Assembly: GCA_031283905.1 (NCBI GenBank)
Contig: JAITAW010000068.1
Span: 1 to 18,728 of the forward strand
Direction: 5' to 3'
Origin: Treponema sp.
Lineage (GTDB): Bacteria; Spirochaetota; Spirochaetia; Treponematales; Breznakiellaceae
DNA length: 18,728 bases
In this document: positions 1 to 6,711 of the stretch, one piece after another
Layout of the letters: every line of letters begins with the position of its first letter
Numbering within the stretch: position 1 is the first letter of the stretch
Made by a program: the position numbers and the translations under genes
The notes under the pieces: model-generated
The model's input: the letters and a program-made list of their open reading frames with translations, nothing else
Told to the model about the DNA's origin: nothing
The model's database searches: none

Positions 1-434
1 ACCGCGCCGATAAGCGGGGCGGGATCGGCGTCCAGGTTCATAAGGCGGATTTTTTCGGCCAAATCGGAAACGGCTATTTCATCGGCCTCCCAGAGCATAA
101 CGGGGCCGCAGGCTATGGAGCCGATAAGGGAAGCGTTATACACAATCGGGGACGAGCACATAACAAGGCCGCAGCCGCAGGAATAAATATACGGCTCGCC
201 AAGTTCAAGGGATTTTTCGCCGCCGTCCGACAGGTGTTTTCTGCACGTTTCACAGCCCCGCGCGGAAGCGCAGATCGAAGGGGAATTCCTCTTGGCGGTA
301 AGCTCCCGGCCTTCGGCGTCATGAAAAGCGGTATCCAGACCGGTTACCAGAAAAAAATGCCGGAGGAGGTTTTCAATCTGCCCAAAGTCAAGGATATCCT
401 TTAACCGTGGTTTTGTTTCGACTGCCTGAAACAT
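1..434 (-). CDS. PocR-domain sensory/regulatory protein, N-terminal part (runs off the left edge)
   Basis: The reverse strand reads open from an ATG at 434 to the window edge, giving 144 codons. Residues about 11-115 match the PocR ligand-binding domain pattern: LLRHFFLVTGLDTAF, then a D-A-E-G turn, a cysteine-rich stretch (C55, C61, C64), Y-I-Y-S-C-G-C-G-L at 83-90 (C86, C88), P-I, and a G-S-I-A-C-G-P-V segment. PocR domains sense small ligands and sit in front of AraC-type DNA-binding domains, histidine kinases or other output domains. The output domain is outside the window, so the class is unknown. The start is uncertain: AAGGGG abuts the ATG too closely for a normal ribosome site, and an in-frame TTG lies 36 bases upstream. 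It diverges from the importer operon and is a candidate regulator of it, which is inference from position only. Confidence 0.72.
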   Translation of the reverse strand, partial: MFQAVETKPRLKDILDFGQIENLLRHFFLVTGLDTAFHDAEGRELTAKRNSPSICASARGCETCRKHLSDGGEKSLELGEPYIYSCGCGLVMCSSPIVYNASLIGSIACGPVMLWEADEIAVSDLAEKIRLMNLDADPAPLIGA

Positions 435-583
435 CCCCTTGATTGTGAGTTTCGGAATTGATTCTGTCAATCCATGATTTCCACCGGTTTACCCGCCTTT
501 TGTGCTACCCTTGTGTTATCCCAAATAGTTTTTTCAGCAGCCGGCGAAGTGTAACCATAGGTTTTTTTTCAGTTGGCCGGCGT

Positions 584-851
584 TTAGCGTACCATCTGGC
601 AGCCCGCTTCTTTCTCCAGCATCCGCGCCAGCCGGTTCCCAAAGCTGCTCACTTCATACCCCGCCACGTCAGTTTTCCTCAGCAGCAGTGCCAGAATATG
701 CCGCCCCTTCCCGTCCGTCCTGAGCCCGTATCGCTCTGGCCTGAGACAGGGTGAGATAGCGGCCTTGCAGGTTCAGGACATTGGGGAAGATTGTATCTAT
801 GTCCGGTCCGGCATAGCTGAACACAGAGGTTCTCTGGAGAAAATTGCTAAT
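584..851 (-). pseudogene. Decayed coding remnant of unknown family (frameshifted, no start)
   Basis: The reverse strand gives protein-like sequence in two successive frames. The upstream frame, open from a TGA at 852-854, reads FSYAGPDIDTIFPNVLNLQG followed by RYLTLSQAR. It then loses coding character, and the other frame takes over with ERYGLRTDGKGRHILALLL and ends MLEKEAGCQMVR with TAA at 584-586. Neither frame has a plausible start or ribosome site. The simplest reading is a 3' gene fragment with one frameshift around positions 730-750. I do not recognise the family. A transposase or recombinase tail is possible but unsupported. Confidence 0.4.
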
Positions 852-900
852 TCATTGCTGTACAAAGAATTACGTAAAAATAATTTCCTCCAAAGGATAA

Positions 901-935
901 GAAAACCGCTAAAACTGAAGTTTTTAGCGGTTTTC
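901..935. terminator. Perfect 14-bp stem-loop, probable bidirectional intrinsic terminator
   Basis: GAAAACCGCTAAAA (901-914) is followed by a 7-base loop and its exact reverse complement (922-935). The stem is GC-rich in the middle, with A/T runs at its ends that supply a short U-tract in either direction (TTTCT follows on the plus strand). It sits between the decayed remnant and the importer promoter and would insulate that promoter from upstream transcription. Confidence 0.6.
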
Positions 936-980
936 TTTCTATAAGAATTCAAGAATTTTCACGATTTTTTTCTTTTTCAC

Positions 981-1018
981 TTGACATTATTTAAAAAATA
1001 GTAAATTTATAGGATAAC
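981..1018 (+). promoter_or_regulatory. Promoter of the ABC importer operon
   Basis: A perfect -35 hexamer TTGACA lies at 981-986. The best -10 candidates are in the AT-rich run 1002-1018 (TTTATA at 1006-1011 or GATAAC at 1013-1018), and none is perfect at 17-bp spacing. The start codon is at 1056, preceded by AAAGGGG. The ATAGGA/TAGGAAT element overlaps the -10 region, so repression by occlusion is a natural guess. Confidence 0.5.
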
Positions 1019-1025
1019 TAGGAAT
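1009..1025 (+). promoter_or_regulatory. Putative operator, ATAGGA-N4-TAGGAAT (copy 1)
   Basis: ATAGGA at 1009-1014, four bases, then TAGGAAT at 1019-1025. The AGGA cores are 9 bp apart, close to one helical turn. The same arrangement with the same N4 gap occurs at 6672-6688 before cysK. An inverted half-site AATTCCT at 1035-1041 pairs with AGGAATT at 1020-1026, so a palindromic reading of the site is also possible. The binding protein is unknown. Confidence 0.45.
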
Positions 1026-1055
1026 TTATAAGGGAATTCCTGCAAAGGGGAACTT

Positions 1056-1850
1056 ATGGAGAAAAAACAGAAAACAATCGTTGAACAGGTCGTTTTCTAT
1101 TATAGAAAAAGTATTGCCATTATCGTTTTTTTTGTTTTTTGGCAGATAGCGCCGCTTGTGGGCCTTGCCGACCGGCAATTTATTCCGCCGGTTTCGGATA
1201 TATTGATTACCGGCGTACAGATGTTTATCTCCGGTAACCTAATCCTCCATATCGCGGTAAGTTTACAGCGCGCCCTGTTTGGTTTTGCCATTGCCTCTGT
1301 TATTGCCCTGCCGCTGGGTTTTCTCTTGGGAGGCTGGTTTAAGCGTTTTGAAGAATATCTTGATCCGCTGCTCAATGTTATGGCCCAGGTAAATCCTTTT
1401 TCAGTCTTTCCGGTGTTCATTTTGCTTTTCGGTATCGGCGAAGTGGCAAAAACAGCAATCATCCTGTGGGTATGCGTGTGGCCTATCCTTTTCGGTACGA
1501 TACAGGGGGTAAAAAATATCGACCAACTGATCGTTAAGGCGGCGCTGGCAATGGGCACAAATAAATTCGCCCTTTTTTGGAAGGTTGTGCTGCCAGGCGC
1601 GGCGCCGGCAATTTTTGGCGGACTTAAGCAGGGCGCGGGAATTTCATTCTTCATGCTGATAGCCGCGGAAATGATAGGAGCAACAGCCGGTTTAGGCTTC
1701 CTGATTCTTCAGTCACAGGTAAACTTTCAAATTCGCCGCCTCTTTGTCGGCGTGGTAACCATAGCGATTCTGGGCCTCTTGATCACATGGCTTTTGAAAT
1801 ATATCGAGAAAAAAGTAATTACCTGGCGCGAAGAGAGCGTTATAAAGTAG
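1056..1850 (+). CDS. ABC transporter permease, SsuC/TauC type (permease 1)
   Basis: This 264-residue integral membrane protein is the size of BPD_transp_1 permeases of the nitrate/sulfonate/taurine family. A long hydrophobic segment at about residues 18-36 is followed by further membrane helices. The cytoplasmic EAA loop is well formed: KAALAMGTNKFALFWKVVLP at about 161-180, with the conserved glycine that docks the ATPase. The QVNPFSVFPVFILLFGIGE block before it is shared with the other two permeases here. It would form part of the channel that moves the solute delivered by the binding proteins, powered by the ATPase at 3020. It starts at an ATG preceded by AAAGGGG, is first in the operon, and is separated from the next gene by a structured 103-bp gap. 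The substrate cannot be read from the sequence. Confidence 0.9.
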   Translation: MEKKQKTIVEQVVFYYRKSIAIIVFFVFWQIAPLVGLADRQFIPPVSDILITGVQMFISGNLILHIAVSLQRALFGFAIASVIALPLGFLLGGWFKRFEEYLDPLLNVMAQVNPFSVFPVFILLFGIGEVAKTAIILWVCVWPILFGTIQGVKNIDQLIVKAALAMGTNKFALFWKVVLPGAAPAIFGGLKQGAGISFFMLIAAEMIGATAGLGFLILQSQVNFQIRRLFVGVVTIAILGLLITWLLKYIEKKVITWREESVIK

Positions 1851-1851
1851 C

Positions 1852-1913
1852 AAAAATCTGTTTCCCGGACAAACCGGAGCGTACGAACCCGGAACCGAAG
1901 GGAAACAGTTTTG
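1852..1913 (+). promoter_or_regulatory. Intergenic mRNA hairpin between permease 1 and the first binding protein
   Basis: CTGTTTCCC (1858-1866) pairs exactly with GGGAAACAG (1900-1908). After a one- or two-base bulge the stem extends through AAAA/TTTT flanks. The 33-base loop has minor internal pairing. It lies about 40 bases before the next start codon and is too weak in its U-tract for full termination. A role in partial termination, processing or stabilisation that raises binding-protein expression over permease is inferred. Confidence 0.5.
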
Positions 1914-1953
1914 CCGGTATATGCCGGAATATTTTTTCTTCAAGGAGAAGTGT

Positions 1954-3000
1954 ATGACGAAAAAGAAACGTACGATGAATGCCGCCGCCCTTGCGGCACT
2001 GGCGGCAGTTTTACTGGGCTGTGTTTTCTTTACCTCTTGCGGCAAAAAAACCAAGACCGTAACACAAATTGAGGAAGGCGGGAAAACCTATTACCAGATT
2101 AAAACATGGTCCCGTTCGGATTGTACCGATGCCCCGTTCATCGTTGCGGAAAAAATGGGATTTTTTGAGGAAGAAGGAATAAAGGTGGTGTATACCGGAG
2201 AGACCCAGCCGCCGCAGCGCATCGCTTCAATTCTAAACGGGGATAACGATGTAGGAACGGCCCATCCGAATACGCTGGCGATAGCCCGTGAAGGCGGCGC
2301 TCCTGTCCGCGGAGTGGCGCGTTCAATCATCGAACCGCCGAATGAAATAACCGATGTTCATTTGCAGCACATGTGGTGGGTTACCCGCAAAGACGGTCCT
2401 TACCAGAGCTGGGAAGACATACGGAATTCCCCGCGTCCGGTCAAGATGCAGCTGCTTCTCCGCAACGCCTGCATTGACTTTCTTAGCGACATCGTACTTG
2501 AGAAGTACAACATCCCCAAGGACAAGATCGAGTATATTACCATGCCCGATATTGAAGGGGTTCTCGCTCTTAAAGAAGGACTGGTCGATATAGCGACGCC
2601 GCATCCACCGTTCTTTGCCACCATTGACGAATGGGGCGGCGGGACTACGCTGATTACCAGCCGCGAGATTGCCGGAGAACAGGCGGGTACGTATCTTTAC
2701 TATTTTGCCGACGACTTTATCGCGATAAATCAGGAAGCGATAAAGCGCTTTGTTGCCGCAATAAAAAAAGCGGAACGCTGGGCGAATGAAAACCCCGAAC
2801 AAACGGCAAAATGGACAGAGGAAGCAATCGGGATTCCCGTACGGGCCAATCATTATTACGCGGATAACGCCCGTATTTACGATGACCAGATTGATTACTG
2901 GATACAGGGTTCGATAAAGAGCGGTGCCCTGCCGGCGGGTACAAAAGTAACGGTGAGCGACATCATTACCCACGAATTTGATCAGGCGGGTGACAGATAG
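1954..3000 (+). CDS. ABC transporter substrate-binding lipoprotein, NMT1/SsuA type
   Basis: This 348-residue exported binding protein starts at the ATG at 1954, chosen because AAGGAG sits a few bases upstream; an in-frame ATG at 1921 lacks a ribosome site. The N-terminus is basic (MTKKKR), followed by an Ala/Leu-rich hydrophobic core and a lipobox. C29 (FTSC, followed by GKKTK) is the likely lipidation site, with C23 (LLGC) as an alternative. The mature part has the NMT1/SsuA layout: DAPFIVAEKMGFFEEEGIKV near the start, a Q-P-P-Q-R-I-A-S-I-L-N-G segment, the D-V-G-T-A-H-P-N-T-L-A-I-A-R-E-G-G pocket strand, and later L-V-D-I-A-T-P-H-P-P. Family members bind sulfonates, nitrate, thiamine precursors and other small anions or heterocycles. 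It should deliver its ligand to the permeases of this operon. Confidence 0.88.
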   Translation: MTKKKRTMNAAALAALAAVLLGCVFFTSCGKKTKTVTQIEEGGKTYYQIKTWSRSDCTDAPFIVAEKMGFFEEEGIKVVYTGETQPPQRIASILNGDNDVGTAHPNTLAIAREGGAPVRGVARSIIEPPNEITDVHLQHMWWVTRKDGPYQSWEDIRNSPRPVKMQLLLRNACIDFLSDIVLEKYNIPKDKIEYITMPDIEGVLALKEGLVDIATPHPPFFATIDEWGGGTTLITSREIAGEQAGTYLYYFADDFIAINQEAIKRFVAAIKKAERWANENPEQTAKWTEEAIGIPVRANHYYADNARIYDDQIDYWIQGSIKSGALPAGTKVTVSDIITHEFDQAGDR

Positions 3001-3019
3001 CAAGTCCAAGGAGACAGGC

Positions 3020-3883
3020 GTGAGCGATTTAATTGAAGAACAAGGCGAAATAACGCGGGAACGTATCAGGGCGAATAAAATAGTTGCCCATAATATCCGC
3101 CGCGTTTTTTATATAAAGCGTGAAGGTGCGGCCCGGCGCGAATTTACCGCGGTAGAGAACCTCAATCTGGCGGTTCAAAAAGGTGAATTTGTGACGATAG
3201 TCGGTCCTTCCGGCTGTGGTAAATCGACTTTCCTTGATATTTTGGCCGGACTTTCCGAACCGACCTCCGGCGATGTTTATATCGACGGAAACAAGGTAAG
3301 CGGGCCCGGCCTTGACCGCGGCATTGTTCTTCAAGGCTACGCCCTGTTTCCCTGGCGTACCGTCCGGCAGAACATTGAATACGGACTGGAAATTAAAAAA
3401 ATAAAGAAGGCCCAAAAAAGGGAAATCAGCGATCATTTTATTGATCTGGTTGACCTGAGGGGCTTTGAAAACAGTTATCCTTACGAGCTTTCAGGCGGCA
3501 TGAAGCAGCGCGTTGCCATTGCCAGGGCGCTGGCATACGACCCGGAAGTCCTTTTGATGGACGAGCCTTTTGCCGCCGTTGACGCGCAGACCCGGGAAAT
3601 TCTTCAGGAAGAGCTGTTGAGCATTTGGGGGAAAACGGGCAAGACCATCATCTTTATTACCCACAGTATCGAAGAGGCCGTTTTTCTTGCCGACCGGGTT
3701 GTGGTGATGTCAACAAATCCGGGTTCAATAATGGCTGTCTTAAAAGTACCCATTGCCCGTCCCCGGCGCGCGAGTTCGCTGCGTAAGGATCCCGAATACG
3801 GCCGTATCACCGGTCTTGTCTGGAACTTCCTCCACGGCCTGGGTTTTGCCTCGGGGGAAGATATTGATTCCGCTACATTGTAG
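3020..3883 (+). CDS. ABC transporter ATPase, SsuB/TauB type
   Basis: This 287-residue nucleotide-binding subunit is the only ATPase in the operon. Walker A is GPSGCGKST at 62-70, the Q-loop glutamine is Q105 (QGYALFPWRTV), the signature is LSGGM at 157-161, Walker B is VLLMDE at 177-182, and the H-loop histidine is H215 (FITHS). The QGYALFPWRTV and PFAAVDAQTRE wording is typical of the nitrate/sulfonate/taurine branch. I chose the GTG at 3020 because AAGGAG lies six bases before it. A longer in-frame ATG at 2978 would overlap the binding-protein gene and lacks a ribosome site. About 30 residues precede the core domain, slightly more than usual. It presumably energises all three permeases encoded here. 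Confidence 0.92.
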   Translation: MSDLIEEQGEITRERIRANKIVAHNIRRVFYIKREGAARREFTAVENLNLAVQKGEFVTIVGPSGCGKSTFLDILAGLSEPTSGDVYIDGNKVSGPGLDRGIVLQGYALFPWRTVRQNIEYGLEIKKIKKAQKREISDHFIDLVDLRGFENSYPYELSGGMKQRVAIARALAYDPEVLLMDEPFAAVDAQTREILQEELLSIWGKTGKTIIFITHSIEEAVFLADRVVVMSTNPGSIMAVLKVPIARPRRASSLRKDPEYGRITGLVWNFLHGLGFASGEDIDSATL

Positions 3884-3898
3884 CAAGAGAGGCGTAAA

Positions 3899-4762
3899 AT
3901 GAAAATGAGATTTGTGTTCTTCCTGGCGGCTGGCGTTCTGCTTTTTTCCTGCAGGTCCAAAGGGACGATTACCCTGGGCTCGCTTAACTCAGGGGATGCG
4001 TTAACAGTGAGTGAAATTTATGCGGAAGCGCTGGAAAGGGCCGGGTATAAGGTGGTCCGTTCTTTTGATTTTGACAACGTGTCACTCCACGAAGCCATAG
4101 TAAACGGAACAGTGGATATCGGAACGGAATGGACCGGAACGGCCTTAACCAAAGTACTGCGGGCGCCGAGGGGCGGCGACCAGTACGGTACCTATGACGC
4201 GCTGAATACCCGGTATAAACAAAGCGGCCTTGTGCTGCTTGAGCCACTGCCGGCGGACAACGCATGGTCTTTTGCCGTGCTGGCGGAAACCGCGGACGGG
4301 AAAAATATAAAAACCTTAAGCGATCTGCAAAAGGCGGCAGGAGAACTTGTTGTTGCCGTAAGCGGCGAGTTTAACGATGACAGCGAAGGATTCCCCCTGC
4401 TTGAAGAAGTATATGGCCCTTTCCGCTTTAAAGAGGTAAAAGTTGTTTCGGAAGAAGAACAGCACAGCTTGTTTCATGGCAAAGCGGCGGATGTTATATC
4501 GCTCCGTTCCAATGACGGCCATTTTGCGGACGCGATGCACAGAAAACTCCGGGACAATTTTCACGCTTTTGTCCCGCAGAACCTGGTGCCCGTGACGACC
4601 GGCAGCTTTTTAAGCGGCCATGAGGAACTGCGTTCCCTGCTGAACGCCATTTCGGCTTCCCTTAACGACAAGGTGATGATAGATCTTGACGCAAAGACCC
4701 GCATTGAGAAAGTTCCCTACCCCAGAGCGGCAAAAGATTATGTAAAAGGAAATTCGTTTTAA
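3899..4762 (+). CDS. ABC transporter substrate-binding lipoprotein, OpuAC/OsmX type
   Basis: This 287-residue lipoprotein has a short signal peptide and lipobox LFSC with C18 as the lipidated residue, followed by RSKGTITLGS. The body follows the OpuAC (glycine betaine/choline/osmoprotectant) family: an L-T-V-S-E-I-Y-A-E-A-L-E-R-A-G-Y-K-V helix, an N-G-T-V-D-I-G-T-E-W-T-G-T-A-L strand, and P-A-D-N-A-W-S-F-A-V. The tryptophans in the last two segments are the kind that build aromatic cages for quaternary ammonium or sulfonium ligands in this family. It starts at an ATG preceded by AGAGAGG. Its stop overlaps the next ATG by one base, so translation of permease 2 is likely coupled. A second binding protein of a different family in an SsuABC-type operon is unusual. 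Confidence 0.88.
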   Translation: MKMRFVFFLAAGVLLFSCRSKGTITLGSLNSGDALTVSEIYAEALERAGYKVVRSFDFDNVSLHEAIVNGTVDIGTEWTGTALTKVLRAPRGGDQYGTYDALNTRYKQSGLVLLEPLPADNAWSFAVLAETADGKNIKTLSDLQKAAGELVVAVSGEFNDDSEGFPLLEEVYGPFRFKEVKVVSEEEQHSLFHGKAADVISLRSNDGHFADAMHRKLRDNFHAFVPQNLVPVTTGSFLSGHEELRSLLNAISASLNDKVMIDLDAKTRIEKVPYPRAAKDYVKGNSF

Positions 4763-5712
4763 TGGAACGGCTTAAAACAGCGGCGTTAAAAGCTTCCGGC
4801 ATTCTGGTCCTTGTTTTTTTCTGGGAACTGCTGCCCCGCCTGGAACTTGTTGATCCGCAGTTTTTTCCGGCCTTTTCCACGGTACTCAAGGCGGCGCGGC
4901 AGCTTGCCATATCAGGCGTACTCTTGACGAGTGTTATGGTAAGTCTTTGGCGGGCTGTTACCGGCCTTCTTGCGGCTCTTGTCCTTGCTCTTCCTCTGGG
5001 CCTTTTTTTGGGAAGGATGCCGCTTTTTGTTGAAGAAAGTTGTAATCCCCTGTTTCGTTTTTTTTCGCAGTTTAACCCTTTCTCGCTGCTGCCGGTTTTT
5101 ATACTGTTTTTTGGCATAGGCGAAACCGCCAAGATAGCGATTGTCGCCTGGGTGTGTATCTGGCCGGTGTTTTTCAATACCGTGGCGGGGGCGCGGAATA
5201 TAGACCGGACGCTTGTCAAGACGGCCCGTTCCTGCGCCCCCAATCCCCCGTGTCTCTTTTTCACCGTTGTACTGCCTGCCTCGTCCGCGTCGATTTTTAC
5301 TGGCCTTCGTCTTGGCCTTGAAATGTCGTTTTTTATGCTTCTGGCGGCGGAGATGATCGGGGCAAGTTTTGGCATAGGCTGGCTGCTGCATAATTCCGGC
5401 ATGAATGCGCAATTCGGCCGTATGTATGCGGCGATACTCACGGCGGTTTTTCTAAGCTGTTCGTTAACGAAGTTTTTAAAATACATTGAAGGACGCGCGT
5501 TTTTCTGGCGGGAAGAATTAAAAGAAACCACGGAAGGAACGCGGCGTAAAGCGCTTGGAAAAACCGATATAGGCCTGGCCGCCGCCCTTGTGGTTTTTAT
5601 TTTTACCGTCGGAATCTGGCAACTCAATACGGCAAAAAAAGAACAGGCGCAGTTTAATCATACAAGCCACAGCGAACACATGCCGGTAACAAAAGGCGCC
5701 TCGATGGAATGA
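4762..5712 (+). CDS. ABC transporter permease with degenerate EAA loop and extra C-terminal segment (permease 2)
   Basis: This 316-residue paralogue of the other two permeases shares QFNPFSLLPVFILFFGIGE with permease 1 almost unchanged. Two things differ. The EAA loop reads KTARSCAPNPPCLFFTVVLP, and the conserved glycine that normally contacts the ATPase is gone. After the family's normal end (…FWREELKE) there is an extra stretch of about 55 residues with one more hydrophobic helix (AAALVVFIFTVGIW) and a polar tail containing three histidines and two methionines. If the helix inserts, the tail would face outwards. The ATG overlaps the preceding stop. It may act as a heterodimer partner of permease 1 or 3; that is inference. 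Confidence 0.85.
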   Translation: MERLKTAALKASGILVLVFFWELLPRLELVDPQFFPAFSTVLKAARQLAISGVLLTSVMVSLWRAVTGLLAALVLALPLGLFLGRMPLFVEESCNPLFRFFSQFNPFSLLPVFILFFGIGETAKIAIVAWVCIWPVFFNTVAGARNIDRTLVKTARSCAPNPPCLFFTVVLPASSASIFTGLRLGLEMSFFMLLAAEMIGASFGIGWLLHNSGMNAQFGRMYAAILTAVFLSCSLTKFLKYIEGRAFFWREELKETTEGTRRKALGKTDIGLAAALVVFIFTVGIWQLNTAKKEQAQFNHTSHSEHMPVTKGASME

Positions 5713-5723
5713 CGGAGTATTGA

Positions 5724-6479
5724 ATGGGTAAAAAGAAAACATTTTTTTTCAGCGCCGTAATACTGGTTGTGTTTTTTTCGTTCTGGGAACTGGTTAGTAC
5801 CCTGCAATGGGTAAACCCCCTGTTTATTCCGCCGTTCAGTAAAATTGTGCGAAGCACATTCAATATGCTCATTCATAAAAACCTTTTGAATGATATAGCC
5901 ACGAGCGCGGGCCGGGCGGCCGCGGGTACGGTACTGGCGGTTGTTTTCGGTGTTCCGGCAGGCCTTGTCCTTGCTCTGCCGTATCGCGCCCTGAAGACCG
6001 TACTGGGTTCGTTTACCGATGTCCTTTCGCAGGTAAATCCCTTTATACTGTTTCATATACTTATACTTTTTTTGGGGATAGGCGAAGAAGTAAAAATAAC
6101 GATTGTTGTGTGGTCAGCCGTGTGGCCCATCATGTTTAATACCGCTTCCGGTATTGAAGACAGCGATCGTCTCCTTTTCAAGGCAGGCAGGGCCTTCGGC
6201 GGCGGGAGGCTCGTTTTTTTCCGCAAAATAGTGCTTCCCGCCGCCGCTCCGAAAATTTTTTCCGGCATACGCATCGGCGCCGGCTATTCCCTTTTTATGC
6301 TGATCGCCGCCGAAATGATGGGCGGTAAATCCGGATTAGGCTGGCAGATTTTAAACTATCAATCAAGTTTTCAGATAGAAAGTATTTTTTCCGCGGCGCT
6401 GGTTATTGCCCTGCTCGGCATAGTCTTTGACGGCGTGATTTTGGGCATACAGAAAATATGCCTGCGGGGACAAGAATGA
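5724..6479 (+). CDS. ABC transporter permease, SsuC/TauC type (permease 3)
   Basis: This 251-residue membrane protein is the third BPD_transp_1 paralogue in the operon. It has an N-terminal helix (TFFFSAVILVVFFSFWEL), the QVNPFILFHILILFLGIGE block and an EAA loop KAGRAFGGGRLVFFRKIVLP that keeps the central glycine. It starts at an ATG with ACGGAG nearby, 11 bases after permease 2. The stop codon overlaps an ATG (ATGA at 6476-6479) that opens a short frame discussed separately. It is the last clear gene of the importer operon. No obvious terminator follows, so some readthrough into the cysK operon is possible. Confidence 0.88.
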   Translation: MGKKKTFFFSAVILVVFFSFWELVSTLQWVNPLFIPPFSKIVRSTFNMLIHKNLLNDIATSAGRAAAGTVLAVVFGVPAGLVLALPYRALKTVLGSFTDVLSQVNPFILFHILILFLGIGEEVKITIVVWSAVWPIMFNTASGIEDSDRLLFKAGRAFGGGRLVFFRKIVLPAAAPKIFSGIRIGAGYSLFMLIAAEMMGGKSGLGWQILNYQSSFQIESIFSAALVIALLGIVFDGVILGIQKICLRGQE

Positions 6480-6649
6480 AGCTCCCGCCCTACAAACTGC
6501 CGGGACACGCTTTTTGGGCGGCATCCACGGAACGCCAGCCGAATTTTTCCGTAAAGACGGCAAGGGCGTTATGTACCACTTTTTCTCCGGCGCCGCCGAA
6601 ACGCTCTTTTCAGTATAACACCGTTGACAAAATAATAATATGCCTATAG
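6476..6649. other. Short stretch after permease 3: coupled 57-codon frame (+) or coding remnant (-)
   Basis: On the plus strand the ATGA overlap with permease 3 opens a 57-codon frame (MKLPPYKLPGHAFWAASTE…) with no recognised domain, whose 3' end runs into promoter-like DNA. On the minus strand the same DNA reads a more protein-like 39-codon tail (FGGAGEKVVHNALAVFTEKF, then GWRSVDAAQK and a TAG) with no start and a TGA just upstream. A gene remnant is the likelier explanation. I do not recognise either reading. Confidence 0.25.
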
Positions 6650-6659
6650 ATTTTATAAT
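6624..6659 (+). promoter_or_regulatory. Promoter region of the cysK-nifH-like-nifB operon
   Basis: A perfect TTGACA lies at 6624-6629. Two -10 candidates follow: TATAGA at 6645-6650 (15-bp spacing, short) and a perfect TATAAT at 6654-6659 (24-bp spacing, so it would need to act without that -35). Either puts the RNA start close to the ATAGGA element at 6672 and gives a leader of about 45-55 bases before the GTG at 6712. Confidence 0.5.
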
Positions 6660-6671
6660 ATAAGTTAATTG

Positions 6672-6688
6672 ATAGGAATTATAGGAAT
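6672..6688 (+). promoter_or_regulatory. Putative operator, ATAGGA-N4-TAGGAAT (copy 2)
   Basis: ATAGGA at 6672-6677, four bases, and TAGGAAT at 6682-6688 repeat the arrangement at 1009-1025 (13 identical half-site bases, same gap). It lies just downstream of the perfect -10 and 40 bases before the start codon, where a bound protein would block transcription. It is well upstream of the true ribosome site GGGAGG, so it is not a Shine-Dalgarno artefact. Confidence 0.45.
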
Positions 6689-6711
6689 AATAGAATTTTA
6701 GGGAGGTTACA

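Larger units (their letters stand above)
435..1055. other. About 620-bp region without an intact gene between the divergent regulator and the importer operon
   Basis: The stretch holds, in order, the upstream region of the minus-strand regulator, a decayed minus-strand coding remnant (584-851), a perfect-stem hairpin (901-935) and an AT-rich promoter region (981-1041). A plus-strand open frame at 458-754 has low-complexity, Pro/Arg/Phe-rich composition and no ribosome site, and is not taken as a gene. No RNA gene or repeat family was recognised. Confidence 0.6.

Noticed and set aside
458..754. Plus-strand 98-codon frame in the left intergenic region
   Set aside because: No ribosome site and no domain, and it is antisense to the better-supported decayed remnant.
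2323..3009. Antisense open frame opposite the NMT1-type binding protein
   Set aside because: It mirrors a clear lipoprotein gene, shows no recognisable motif and is not in any operon context.
4662..5627. Long antisense open frame (about 320 codons) opposite permease 2
   Set aside because: It lies fully opposite a well-supported membrane protein gene, is Arg/Ser/Pro-rich without domains, and has no ribosome site. It is a codon-bias shadow.
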